Shown here piece by piece: positions 38,845 through 46,207 of a stretch of DNA of 64,000 nt (positions are counted from its first letter, which is position 1; every line of letters starts with the position of its first letter). The stretch covers positions 4,799,737 through 4,863,736 of the forward strand of contig BPGE01000001.1 of the NCBI GenBank assembly GCA_026002875.1, in the 5' to 3' direction. The notes beneath the pieces were generated by a model, which was given only the letters and a program-made list of their open reading frames with translations, made no database searches and was not told the DNA's origin. A program made the position numbers and the translations under genes. Source of the DNA: Bryobacteraceae bacterium (GTDB lineage: Bacteria > Acidobacteriota > Terriglobia > Bryobacterales > Bryobacteraceae).

Positions 38845-39963
38845 TCAGCCGACCGACCGTTCGCGCGTACGCTCCTTTGCTTTCAGCGCATCGTCGAGCA
38901 TCTGCACCGCGGCGCGTTTCTGCTCGAGATCGCTGGCAGTGTAAACATCTATACTGACCCCGATGCCGTGTCCCCTCTGGTCGGCGCCCACCTTTGGATC
39001 GGCCCCGTACTTGCGCATCAGCGTGGCATTCGTGCGCCTGAGCGCCTGCCAGGTAGCCCACTCGAGACCTGCCGAACGCAACTGCGGCGCCATGTAGCGG
39101 GCCCAGTAGTTTTCCTGCCGGAGCGGCGTGCCTCTCTCGCTTGAGAAGATCCACTCGGTCCAGCCGCCGACGTCCGAATGCCAGGCAGTCAGGAGTTCGA
39201 GGGTGCCCTGACTGAGAGCGGCGAGCCGAGGACGGGAGTTCTTCGGCGTGTCGATCTTGCCGTGATAGATGCGGCGCGAGATCCTTACGGAGGCCCCGCT
39301 GATGTCTTCCCACTTGAGAGCGAAGATTTCGCCGGGGCGCAAACCCTCGAAGATTGCCAGGCGTGCGGCCAGGTGTTCTCTCAGCGGCAAGCAGGACAAC
39401 AGGCTCATTACCTGAGCCTCTGACAGCGATGGCTTGGGCTGAGCGGGGCGCGCATCGCGTGGCACTACGAGCGTGGCGGCCGGGTTGTGTGAGATGAGTC
39501 CGTCGCTCTGCGCCATTGCGAAGATGCTGCGCAGGTCGAAGCGGACGTGCTTGACCATTGCCGCGCTGCGAGTTCTGGCGTACGTCAGCAGCCACTCCTG
39601 CAACTCCTGCCGTGTGATCGTGCTGAGGATGCGCCGGCCGAACTGCGCCACGACGGTCTTGCGGATGCGGTTCTTTGTCGTGACCGCAGTGGAGTGCTTC
39701 CAGGATGCGGTCATCGTCCGGAAGTAGACGCGCTCGACGTATTCGGCCACGGTTGTGAACCGCGACTCGAGCGTGACTGAGCCAGTTTTCAGGGTGGAAA
39801 CGATCGCGGCCAGTGCTTGCTGCGCCTGTTCCTCTGTCAGATCTGTGACTGCTCCGAGGATCTTCGAGCGGTGGCTGCCGTGTTCCCACCACTGTGCGTA
39901 CCAGACTGTCCTGCCGTTGATGAGCCTCTGCGTGAGGCTGCCTTTCTGCGAGCGTTTGGGCAT
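38845..39963 (-). CDS. int: Tyrosine recombinase (integrase) of element 1
   Basis: This 372-aa site-specific recombinase lies 55 bp from attL. It has an N-terminal Arm/AP2-like part, a SAM-like core-binding domain (about 70-160) and a catalytic domain. Catalytic positions read as Arg209 (EGLRPGE), Lys241 (TPKNSR), Gln306-x-x-Arg309 (QALRRT), His332 (RGHGIG) and Tyr341 (DVYT). The usual His of the H-x-x-R box is Gln, as in the element 2 integrase. It probably integrates into and excises from the tRNA-Gly 3' end with the adjacent excisionase. Confidence 0.95.
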   Translation of the reverse strand: MPKRSQKGSLTQRLINGRTVWYAQWWEHGSHRSKILGAVTDLTEEQAQQALAAIVSTLKTGSVTLESRFTTVAEYVERVYFRTMTASWKHSTAVTTKNRIRKTVVAQFGRRILSTITRQELQEWLLTYARTRSAAMVKHVRFDLRSIFAMAQSDGLISHNPAATLVVPRDARPAQPKPSLSEAQVMSLLSCLPLREHLAARLAIFEGLRPGEIFALKWEDISGASVRISRRIYHGKIDTPKNSRPRLAALSQGTLELLTAWHSDVGGWTEWIFSSERGTPLRQENYWARYMAPQLRSAGLEWATWQALRRTNATLMRKYGADPKVGADQRGHGIGVSIDVYTASDLEQKRAAVQMLDDALKAKERTRERSVG

Positions 39964-40022
39964 TCAGGAGTTCCTTTCCTGGCTGCCCTGGGGTGCGAAG
40001 CATGCACCCGAGGCTATCACGC

Positions 40023-40256
40023 TCACAGGCCGGATTGAGCAGCCTTCCAGGATGCGGATTCATCAAGCCACTGATCGAGCCAGGCGCGCTTGAAGATGAT
40101 CCGGCGGCCGGCTCGGGCGTGGCGAGGGATTGGTCCAGGCATCTTGCCGTTGATGAGGCGCAGCAGTTGCGCTTCGCTGATCCTGAGATACTTGGCTGCC
40201 TCTGCCAGAGTCATGTGCTGGCTTGGTTGCTGGCTCCAGTTCGAAAGTGTCGTCAT
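40023..40256 (-). CDS. xis: Excisionase / MerR-like helix-turn-helix protein
   Basis: This 77-aa protein has the excisionase-family winged-helix signature MTLAEAAKYLRISEAQLLRLINGKMPGPI, then RRIIFKRAWLDQWLDE. Such proteins bend DNA at att sites and steer the integrase towards excision. It sits 59 nt upstream of int on the same strand and just downstream of the TTGTCAGGTT array, so its expression may be controlled by the array. Confidence 0.88.
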   Translation of the reverse strand: MTTLSNWSQQPSQHMTLAEAAKYLRISEAQLLRLINGKMPGPIPRHARAGRRIIFKRAWLDQWLDESASWKAAQSGL

Positions 40257-40287
40257 GGTGTCTCTCCTGGGGGCCTCAGGGCCGTTT

Positions 40288-40560
40288 TTGTCAGGTTCCT
40301 CCGCATTTTTTGTCAGGTTTTTTGTCAGGTTTTGGAGGGCAACCTGACAAAAGTTTATTCACTTTTTTTTGCGCGCAAGGGGGGGTATGTGTATAACCTG
40401 ACAAACCTGACAACCTGACAAGTCGAACGTAGAATCAACAACTTAGACTCTACTGATATGTCGCCAATTTGTCAGGTTTGTCAGAGCATCGCCTTTTCTT
40501 TGCCTTCCGATTATTCATCGGATGTATAAAACGGCGGCGATTTGTCAGGTTTGTCAGGTT
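40288..40560. repeat. Iteron-like array: ten TTGTCAGGTT boxes (element 1)
   Basis: Forward copies are at 40288, 40310, 40322, 40469, 40542 and 40551; inverted copies start at 40341, 40395, 40404 and 40412; there is a partial copy at 40478. Several are tandem with a 9- or 8-nt step, sharing 1-2 bases. They fill the 302-bp gap between the primase-helicase and excisionase genes, and the last box overlaps the primase stop codon. The AT-rich stretch 40351-40372 lies inside. This suits a replication origin or an operator cluster. Confidence 0.88.
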
Positions 40561-43219
40561 ATTTCTGCGCATAGACCCCCTCCGGAGAAATTTGCCAGAC
40601 GTTCTGGCTGGCTCCCTCGATCCACTTGCGCACGTAGTTGACCTCCCGCGCTTGATCGACAGCGGCAAGCAGGCCGGCCTGCTTCAAGCGCTTCCCGAGC
40701 GTATTCACGGTGACTGCGATCTGCTCTCCAATGTCCCTGCCAACCTGCTGGGCTGCGGCGTAGGCAGCCTTCCATTGAAGGTACACGAACTCCTCATCAA
40801 CCCATCCGATCTTTGCTCCCTGCGGCTTCCAGTCCGCCCCTACTTGTATCCAGCCCCATCTCGCGGGCATTGTCTCAGGGCAATCTCCGCGCATGGAACA
40901 CAGGTGCGCTCGGCCTGACGTCAAAGCGGCTACCACGAGGTCGAGGAATTGTCTCACCGGGTCCACGTGTTCCTGAATCGTGATCTGCGCCTCTGCAATC
41001 TCTGCGAGCGCGGCAGCAGCGCGTTTCTCGAGGATCGAGGCCTCTTCTGGGGTTACGGCCTGGATCTCAAGCGCGAAGCGCAACCATTGGGAGAAGCCGA
41101 AGTGCAGGTTTGCCAAGTTGTCTGGCGTACGCGCGTGAGCCTGAATCTTGGCCCACGTTTCGCGGAAGCGGATCAGCGCGTCCATGAGGCGCTGCGGCAT
41201 CTCCGGCATCTGTGGCGCCGTCCAGGCCAGGAAACCGGCCATGGCCGCGGCGTAAAGGCCTGCCTGCGCGTCAGCCTGGCAACGTGTCAGCAGTTCCCAG
41301 TGCATATCGGTAGGGTCGGCCTCGAGCACGATCATGCGAGCGCGGCAGGATGCGCCTCGTGGGATGTCCTCTCCGGTCGATACGATGAGGCCGCGCGGCC
41401 ACATGGGCGTGCGCAGGCTGCCATCGGCGTTCATGCGGCCTCGTCCCTGCTGGTTGCCCTGACTACGAATCAGCCGGTCGGCATCGCGGTGCAGGCGTTG
41501 GATGTCGCTCGTCGATCCGCGCGGCACGAAGTCATCCACGACGAGCAGCGCGTCCTTGGCATAGAAGGCTAGGGCCTGGAGGCTGTTCATGGTTGAGTCC
41601 CAAGAGCCCGGCAGGTTCTTGCGCGTGAACTCCGCGCCGAAGTGCTGCTGCGCCAGGGCCGCGAGTTCGCTCTTGCCCGTCCCGCTGCGTCCTGCGATGT
41701 GCAGGGCCACGTCCACGGGGCCGAGAGGCACGCGCCAGATGGCGGCGAACAGCGGGAAGGTGATGCGGTCGGGCATCACGTCCAGCATCCAGAGGCTCGC
41801 ACGGACCGCATGGCGGAGACTGTCTCCTGATGGCGGCTCGGGCAGGCGGAACCGCGCGAGCTGCGGGTCCAGGTCGATCATGAGCCCCGGCACGGAGCCG
41901 CGGGCGCCGATGGCGCCGCCGGCGTGCAGATACACGTGCACGTCTCCGAGCACGGTCCATCCGGTGTGCTGGTAAACGTACTGGAACGACTTTTCGCGGC
42001 TAAGTTCCTGCATGGCGGTTCTCGTGTGGTCTTTGAGATTGGGATAGACGATGGCGTTGGAACCGAGGTACTCGAGAGTCCAGTCCATCGCGGGAAACTC
42101 CTTCGTGCCGATCACGATTTCCTTCGGCTGCCCCTGCACCTTGGCGTAGATCTTGAAGGCGCGGCTGCGGGTGGCGCCGTCATCCCGCTCGATGTCGGCG
42201 GTGATGACGGCGGGGAAATTGGTGAGTTGGACGAAAGCCCGGCCGCCATCGCGGCCGTTGCGGACGTAGTAGAGGCCGTCCTCCCGCAGGCGGTAGTTGC
42301 CGGCGGCGCGCAGATACGGCGGTTCCGCGTCTTCAGCCGCGGGCGCCTCGGCCTGTTTCTGCGGCGGCGTTGCCGGCGCCAGGCGCCGCCGCGGCCTGGG
42401 GGGCTTGAGCGGCGCCCGCGCCGGGGCGGCATAGGCCTCGGCGAGGCTGGCCAGGGCTTCCTGCACCGTGTACCGCTCGGCCTGGCCTTTGGTGTTGGTG
42501 CTCGGCACGGACGCGGCGTAGCGTTCCATCAGGCCGCGGGCGAGCTGCTCGGGCACGCCGTTGTCTCGCAACTGGCAGGCATACCAGAAGCCGGCGTTGT
42601 TGCGGCCGTCGCTGCGGGCCCGCGCGAGCGCCATGTCCAGGAGCCGGACGGATAGTTCGCCGGTGGAGGCCTCGGGCGTCGCCGCGGCTTTCGGTGCTGC
42701 TGGCGGGTTCCAGAGCGATAGGAGTTGCCGGAGGGCGGATGGGAGCTTGTCCAGCGGCTCGAGCTCGGCCTTGCGCTGCCAGCGGTAGGCGCCGGACTTG
42801 TTGCGGCCCCAGAAGACGGCGTATCCGCCATCGGCGCGGATGTCGAGGCCTGGCCATTCCGCGCGGAGCTTCTTCGAGGTCTTGCTGTTGAGGGTGGGGA
42901 CGCGCCAGCCGGGATGCTGGAAGTACACATGAGCGCCGCCGGAGCCGGTCCGTAGGTGGGGCGCCAGGTTGAGGCGTTTCAGGGTGGCGAGTCCCTGCTC
43001 GCCGTCAAAGTCCAGGATGACCAGCCGGCTCACCTGGCCCGTCACCACGGCCCAGGCCGTCACTTGCGGCATCCTGGCCCACTGCTCGAGCTGCTCGAGC
43101 GTGGCCGGGTGCTTCTGGAACTCTGACCAGCTCTTCAGGGCGGGCCGCTTGTCCTCCCGCACCGGAATCAGGGACCAGCCGCGCTCGGCGGCTTTTCGCA
43201 CACTCGGGGGTAACGCCAT
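40559..43219 (-). CDS. Prim-pol / DUF927-like helicase replication protein (element 1)
   Basis: This 886-aa protein probably starts replication of the excised element. Residues 1-160 form a bifunctional primase-polymerase domain (LDFDGEQG at 69-76, TGSGGAHVYF at 91-100, DIRADGGYAV). A Pro/Ala linker (about 270-300) leads to a DUF927-like domain and a P-loop ATPase with Walker A GRSGTGKS (510-517) and Walker B LLVVDD (558-563). The C-terminal 250 residues are helical with a possible DNA-binding end. It is homologous to the element 2 protein at 62395. It is the only clear Walker A protein in element 1. Confidence 0.92.
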   Translation of the reverse strand: MALPPSVRKAAERGWSLIPVREDKRPALKSWSEFQKHPATLEQLEQWARMPQVTAWAVVTGQVSRLVILDFDGEQGLATLKRLNLAPHLRTGSGGAHVYFQHPGWRVPTLNSKTSKKLRAEWPGLDIRADGGYAVFWGRNKSGAYRWQRKAELEPLDKLPSALRQLLSLWNPPAAPKAAATPEASTGELSVRLLDMALARARSDGRNNAGFWYACQLRDNGVPEQLARGLMERYAASVPSTNTKGQAERYTVQEALASLAEAYAAPARAPLKPPRPRRRLAPATPPQKQAEAPAAEDAEPPYLRAAGNYRLREDGLYYVRNGRDGGRAFVQLTNFPAVITADIERDDGATRSRAFKIYAKVQGQPKEIVIGTKEFPAMDWTLEYLGSNAIVYPNLKDHTRTAMQELSREKSFQYVYQHTGWTVLGDVHVYLHAGGAIGARGSVPGLMIDLDPQLARFRLPEPPSGDSLRHAVRASLWMLDVMPDRITFPLFAAIWRVPLGPVDVALHIAGRSGTGKSELAALAQQHFGAEFTRKNLPGSWDSTMNSLQALAFYAKDALLVVDDFVPRGSTSDIQRLHRDADRLIRSQGNQQGRGRMNADGSLRTPMWPRGLIVSTGEDIPRGASCRARMIVLEADPTDMHWELLTRCQADAQAGLYAAAMAGFLAWTAPQMPEMPQRLMDALIRFRETWAKIQAHARTPDNLANLHFGFSQWLRFALEIQAVTPEEASILEKRAAAALAEIAEAQITIQEHVDPVRQFLDLVVAALTSGRAHLCSMRGDCPETMPARWGWIQVGADWKPQGAKIGWVDEEFVYLQWKAAYAAAQQVGRDIGEQIAVTVNTLGKRLKQAGLLAAVDQAREVNYVRKWIEGASQNVWQISPEGVYAQK

Positions 43220-43388
43220 CGTTGAAACGCCTCAGGTAATTGCGCGATGTGATGACGGCGAAGCCGTCGGCGAACTCCACCAGGGCCGAGTTCATCGCGC
43301 CTCGAATCAGAACTCGGCAGCGCTGGCCGAACCGCTCCGGGAGCCGGGTTCGCACGCGCCAGATGAAGGGGTAGCCTCTTGAGTCCAT
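43005..43388 (-). CDS. Small element protein overlapping the primase start
   Basis: The 127-codon frame begins MDSRGYPFIWRVRTRLPERFGQRC and runs to a conserved-looking ALVEFADGFAVITSRNYLRRF; these first ~57 residues look like a genuine small protein. The remaining ~70 codons overlap the first 215 nt of the primase gene in another frame and look like its shadow. Either the gene really has a long overlap, or the true product ends early through frameshifting or an error. No function is recognized. Confidence 0.5.
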   Translation of the reverse strand: MDSRGYPFIWRVRTRLPERFGQRCRVLIRGAMNSALVEFADGFAVITSRNYLRRFNDGVTPECAKSRRARLVPDSGAGGQAARPEELVRVPEAPGHARAARAVGQDAASDGLGRGDGPGEPAGHPGL

Positions 43389-43657
43389 GGGAGCTTGCAG
43401 GTTTCGGCTAGTAATTCCACGAGTAGAGGAGACAGGCTTTCGACCGCTCCGCGCAGGACATCGGCGGCGTACATCGTCAACTGGTGGGGACGTGCTTTGC
43501 GGTCGTAGATGTTATGGCCGTTGACATCCTCAACCGAGGGAACCTGCAAATGCAGGGCTGACAGTGCCGCAAGTCCGTTGAGCGCTTCGCTGCATAGTGC
43601 GATGACAGTTAGGCTGCGCACGACGCCGCGATGGATTTTCTCTTGATGGTTCATCAT
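43307..43657 (-). CDS. Small hypothetical protein of element 1
   Basis: This 116-aa protein starts MMNHQEKIHRGVVRSL, with GGAG 9 nt upstream of the first ATG. The N-terminal two thirds have helices (SLTVIALCSEALNGLAALSA) and an LTMYAADVLRGAVESL segment. The C-terminal part overlaps the start of the next gene. The stop of the upstream 61-aa gene overlaps its start (ATGATG region). No family is recognized. Confidence 0.65.
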   Translation of the reverse strand: MMNHQEKIHRGVVRSLTVIALCSEALNGLAALSALHLQVPSVEDVNGHNIYDRKARPHQLTMYAADVLRGAVESLSPLLVELLAETCKLPWTQEATPSSGACEPGSRSGSASAAEF

Positions 43658-43839
43658 CGGTATCTGCTCCAAACCAAGACAACGACCGCGGCCACGCTCA
43701 GCGCGGCGAAAGCGTAAGCGAGACGCCTCCATGCTCGGGCTTCGGCCTGCGCTTCGGATTCGCGGAACATCAACCTCCAGCAGAGATCCCACAGCCGCAG
43801 GCACTCAGGGCATGGCGGATTGGGGGCGGGAGTGTTCAT
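43654..43839 (-). CDS. 61-aa single-TM protein
   Basis: A Pro/Cys-rich N-terminus (PNPPCPECLRLWDLCWRLMF) with a CxxC pair is followed by a helix and a C-terminal TM segment (LAYAFAALSVAAVVVLVW). Both ends overlap neighbours by 4 nt, as expected in this tightly packed operon. Function unknown. Confidence 0.7.
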   Translation of the reverse strand: MNTPAPNPPCPECLRLWDLCWRLMFRESEAQAEARAWRRLAYAFAALSVAAVVVLVWSRYR

Positions 43840-44099
43840 GGCAGGCAGTTCCTCTCCAGAAACTCGATCACAGCGTCACTCAGAGGGCCGTCGAAGCAGT
43901 AGTCCTCGAGTTCCGCCTGTGGGCTGCTCCACGCGCCCATGAGCCTGATTCTGCGCTCGCCGGACGGCCTCTGGTGCCAGAACATCATCCGCAGCGATTC
44001 GAGGTCGAACCACCAGCGTTTGTGGATGTCGCGCTCTTCTCCCTCCACATAGAGGAATTTCCGGCCGAGGAACTCGCGGATTTCGACCACCGGCTCCAT
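43836..44099 (-). CDS. Small hypothetical protein of element 1
   Basis: This 87-aa acidic/aromatic protein (MEPVVEIREFLGRKFLYVEG) starts at 44099 behind a strong GGGAGGTGAGC ribosome site. It contains RWWFDLESLRMMFWHQRP and ends DAVIEFLERNCLP. It reads as a compact alpha/beta domain, with no recognized family. The upstream 56-aa gene's stop lies in its Shine-Dalgarno region. Confidence 0.7.
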   Translation of the reverse strand: MEPVVEIREFLGRKFLYVEGEERDIHKRWWFDLESLRMMFWHQRPSGERRIRLMGAWSSPQAELEDYCFDGPLSDAVIEFLERNCLP

Positions 44100-44101
44100 G
44101 C

Positions 44102-44272
44102 TCACCTCCCGAACGCTCCCGCCAGCACTCCCGAGCACGCCGCGCAGAGCGAGAGCGCTGCCAGGTGCAGCGCCACAGCCCGGTGATTCTTCTCGCGCGC
44201 CTCGATCAGGGCGCTGACCAGGTTGAGGCCGGCGGCCACGCCGAGAGCAAAGACCATTCCCCATACGCTCAT
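44102..44272 (-). CDS. 56-aa two-helix membrane protein (holin-like size)
   Basis: The translation MSVWGMVFALGVAAGLNLVS begins a first TM helix, followed by a charged loop (IEAREKNH) and a second hydrophobic helix (VALHLAALSLCAACSGVLAG). Its start overlaps the upstream gene's stop (ATGA at 44269-44272) and its stop lies 2 nt before the next start. This layout supports a real gene that is too short for most callers. Small holin or membrane factor by size only. Confidence 0.65.
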   Translation of the reverse strand: MSVWGMVFALGVAAGLNLVSALIEAREKNHRAVALHLAALSLCAACSGVLAGAFGR

Positions 44273-44460
44273 CCCTTTTTCCTTTCCGCTTCGCCGAGGG
44301 CCTCGGCGATCAGCAGCCTCATCTCGCTCAGCCAGTCCTTCAGGCCGAGCAGGGCGCCGCGGTCAAGAGCCGGGCCGCAAGCCTCGAGATTGGCTACGGC
44401 CATGAAGGCCTCATGATTGCAGCGCTTCAGATCTTCGAGCAGTTTCACAAGGTCAGCCAT
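44269..44460 (-). CDS. 63-aa helical protein
   Basis: MADLVKLLEDLKRCNHEAFM and GLKDWLSEMRLLIAEALGEAERKKG form two amphipathic helices. The start is behind a GGAGGA site; both ends overlap neighbours. Function unknown. Confidence 0.65.
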   Translation of the reverse strand: MADLVKLLEDLKRCNHEAFMAVANLEACGPALDRGALLGLKDWLSEMRLLIAEALGEAERKKG

Positions 44461-44660
44461 TCGCGTTCGAAATCCTCCTCGGTCCACAAGCGCGAGGCCT
44501 TCTCGCGCGCCTCGTCGCACTGCATCGCGCTTAGGCGGCTCTCGTGGACGTGGCCGCACAGCCTGAGCACTCTGGCTGGATCACTGCTCAAGTAGGCGAC
44601 TCGGTAGAACGCCCTGTCGCCACAGGAGAAAGTGCACGCGTGCGTGTCGATGATGACCAT
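44445..44660 (-). CDS. 71-aa hypothetical protein with Cys/His pairs
   Basis: MVIIDTHACTFSCGDRAFYR continues to RLCGHVHESRLSAMQCDEAR, giving several Cys and His residues that could bind metal. It overlaps the next gene by 16 nt. No family recognized. Confidence 0.65.
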   Translation of the reverse strand: MVIIDTHACTFSCGDRAFYRVAYLSSDPARVLRLCGHVHESRLSAMQCDEAREKASRLWTEEDFEREWLTL

Positions 44661-44663
44661 GGC

Positions 44664-44891
44664 TCAGTTGTTCAGCGCGCTCCGGGAATCGCGCAGAGTC
44701 TTGACGATCCGCTTTAGGGTTTGCTGTACCTGGGCGCAGTGCAGCGCCTCTTCCTGCGTGGCGTGGCCTTCGGGGCAGTCGCAGAGGCGAGAGGCCTCGC
44801 CGGGCCGGCTGCTCACCCACAGCACCACGCGGTGGCGGCCGGTGGGCTCGCCGTCTTCGCCGATGATGGAGGCCGTGCCGATGAGGATCAT
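44664..44891 (-). CDS. 75-aa hypothetical protein
   Basis: Begins MILIGTASIIGEDGEPTGRH with a beta-like N-terminal half (VVLWVSSRPG), then CDCPEGHATQEEALHCAQ with possible metal ligands and a C-terminal helix. Overlaps the upstream gene by 4 nt. Function unknown. Confidence 0.65.
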   Translation of the reverse strand: MILIGTASIIGEDGEPTGRHRVVLWVSSRPGEASRLCDCPEGHATQEEALHCAQVQQTLKRIVKTLRDSRSALNN

Positions 44892-45382
44892 GATGCAGGC
44901 TCCTTGCGGGAGTAGAAGGTGAACGGTTCCTCCAGGCTTCCAATCCGCGAATCGAGAAACGAACGTTCAAGCAGAACATTGATGGCATCAGGGACCAGAG
45001 CTTTTTGTTCCGGCCTAACTGCCCAGAGCAACTGCATAAACGTCTTCGGCCCGTCTGCCAGGGCATCCCAGACCTGTTGAACGGCCGAGGACAGCGGTCC
45101 CTCCAGAAGGTGAAACGTCAGACTGGAGGCGCGTGTATCGGCCGCTACAGTCACCGTGGGCCGTGTGGCCATGCCCTGACCGTACAGAAACCGCTCGTAG
45201 TCAGCCACGCCGGGGCCTGGTTGCATCGTGGCGGAGCCCGCCGGAGGAGTAGGAGCGGGCTCCGCCTCAGCCGCGGCGGCAGGGATGGATGACCGCGGCT
45301 CCGCGGGGCTCGGCTTCGCACCCCGCAAGCTGAGAGATTCGTCTTCGCCGGCGAGCTCGAACCGCAGGGCGGCGCGGGTCAT
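44888..45382 (-). CDS. 164-aa hypothetical protein with winged-helix-like C-terminus
   Basis: The N-terminal 75 residues are Ala/Pro-rich and probably disordered. The C-terminal half (SSAVQQVWDALADGPKTFMQ then ALVPDAINVLLERSFLDSR) reads like a small winged-helix domain, so a DNA-binding role is possible. It sits between the HTH regulator gene and the small-gene operon, overlapping both by 4 nt. Confidence 0.65.
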   Translation of the reverse strand: MTRAALRFELAGEDESLSLRGAKPSPAEPRSSIPAAAAEAEPAPTPPAGSATMQPGPGVADYERFLYGQGMATRPTVTVAADTRASSLTFHLLEGPLSSAVQQVWDALADGPKTFMQLLWAVRPEQKALVPDAINVLLERSFLDSRIGSLEEPFTFYSRKEPAS

Positions 45383-45621
45383 GCGGCCCTCCTGGCTGCG
45401 CGCTTGCGGCGGCCGTGCTTGCGCCGGTAGGCGTCTGGATCGGCCAGGAATTTCTCGATTTCGGCGCGGATGCGGGCCGAGATAATGGCGCCTCTCCAGA
45501 CGTTGTTCACGGCTTGCTTGGAGACGCCGAGGACGCGGGCGATAAGAGATTGAGCGCCCCAGTACTCGCCTCGAAGCCTGACTGGGACGGGATTTCGTCG
45601 TAGGCTTGGTATCAATGCCAT
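45379..45621 (-). CDS. Cro-like helix-turn-helix regulator
   Basis: This 80-aa protein has a start at 45621 (MALIPSLRRN), chosen because upstream codons run into the operator region. The HTH is SLIARVLGVSKQAVNNVWRG, followed by a helix (SARIRAEIEKFL) and a basic tail (RKHGRRKRAARR). It is divergent from the ribbon-helix-helix gene at 45691, with palindromes between them, like a lysis/lysogeny-type switch. It would be the first gene of the early minus-strand operon. Confidence 0.75.
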   Translation of the reverse strand: MALIPSLRRNPVPVRLRGEYWGAQSLIARVLGVSKQAVNNVWRGAIISARIRAEIEKFLADPDAYRRKHGRRKRAARRAA

Positions 45622-45622
45622 G

Positions 45623-45641
45623 TCAACCTGCGCTGAGTTGA
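45623..45641. promoter_or_regulatory. Operator-like inverted repeat near HTH gene start
   Basis: TCAAC at 45623-45627 and GTTGA at 45637-45641 form a dyad with 9-bp centre, directly upstream of the HTH start codon. Confidence 0.45.
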
Positions 45642-45652
45642 TTATGCGGCCA

Positions 45653-45668
45653 TGACAGCTTGCTGTCA
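45653..45668. promoter_or_regulatory. Perfect 16-bp palindrome TGACAGCTTGCTGTCA
   Basis: Seven-bp arms TGACAGC/GCTGTCA separated by TT, midway between the divergent HTH (start 45621) and ribbon-helix-helix (start 45691) genes. A likely repressor operator. Confidence 0.65.
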
Positions 45669-45690
45669 AGCGGCCAGAGGAGAAAAAATC

Positions 45691-46026
45691 GTGGACGAGC
45701 AAAAAATCCAGACGACTTTGCGGTTTTCGCCTGATTTTCACGAGAAGTTAAGGATTGCGGTCGCAAAAAGAAGGTTGAAGAGTATACAGCTTGCAGTGGA
45801 GCAAGCTCTCGAACTCTGGCTGCAACAGCAGGGAATGACTCAGATGCCCTCGCCGCCGTCTCCAGCCCCTCCGTCTCCAGCGCCGTCGGCTGCTACGGAG
45901 TGGCATCAGAAGCTCACGGAGATTCTGGCCAGCGGCGACGAAGCGGCGGCGGCGGCGGTGAAGGCGCAACTGGATCTGATTCACTCGCGGCTGCGCCCTT
46001 CCGGAAGAAAGCGCAAGGCTGGGTGA
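45691..46026 (+). CDS. Ribbon-helix-helix-like regulator
   Basis: This 111-aa protein starts at a GTG at 45691, with AGAGGAG 8 nt upstream; an ATG at 45652 would lie in the palindrome and lacks a ribosome site. The N-terminus QKIQTTLRFSPDFHEKLRIA then QLAVEQALELWLQQQ fits a beta-strand/helix/helix Arc/MetJ fold. A Pro/Ser-rich linker precedes a helical tail. It faces the HTH gene across shared operators, so the two probably control each other. Confidence 0.7.
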   Translation: MDEQKIQTTLRFSPDFHEKLRIAVAKRRLKSIQLAVEQALELWLQQQGMTQMPSPPSPAPPSPAPSAATEWHQKLTEILASGDEAAAAAVKAQLDLIHSRLRPSGRKRKAG

Positions 46027-46187
46027 AGCGGGCGCGGCTGGCGGCGGGCGAGGCCTGCGGGGTGGTGGTGGCGCCGCTCGGGGTGCCGCTGTGCCTGCAC
46101 CTGTTTGCGCGGGACTGTTGGGAATGCCCGTGCGGGCGCGAGGCGCCGTGCTCCGGAGCTCTAGCCTGGCTGAAAAGTGCGGGCTAG
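46023..46187 (+). CDS. Small Cys-rich protein, GTG start
   Basis: 54 codons, starting GTG overlapping the previous stop (GTGA at 46023-46026) and ending at TAG 46185-46187. It contains RDCWECPCGREAPC, with four closely spaced cysteines that could bind zinc. Only the overlap and Cys pattern support it. Confidence 0.45.
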   Translation: MKRARLAAGEACGVVVAPLGVPLCLHLFARDCWECPCGREAPCSGALAWLKSAG

Positions 46188-46207
46188 ACTGGGAACGGAG
46201 GGCGCAA

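Noticed and set aside
40450..40668. 72-aa minus-strand frame across the TTGTCAGGTT array
   Set aside because: It merely translates the boxes (repeated N-L-T) and overlaps the primase 3' end.
40559..43219. Terminase large subunit in element 1
   Set aside because: The only Walker A protein has prim-pol and DUF927-like regions and no nuclease motif of terminases.
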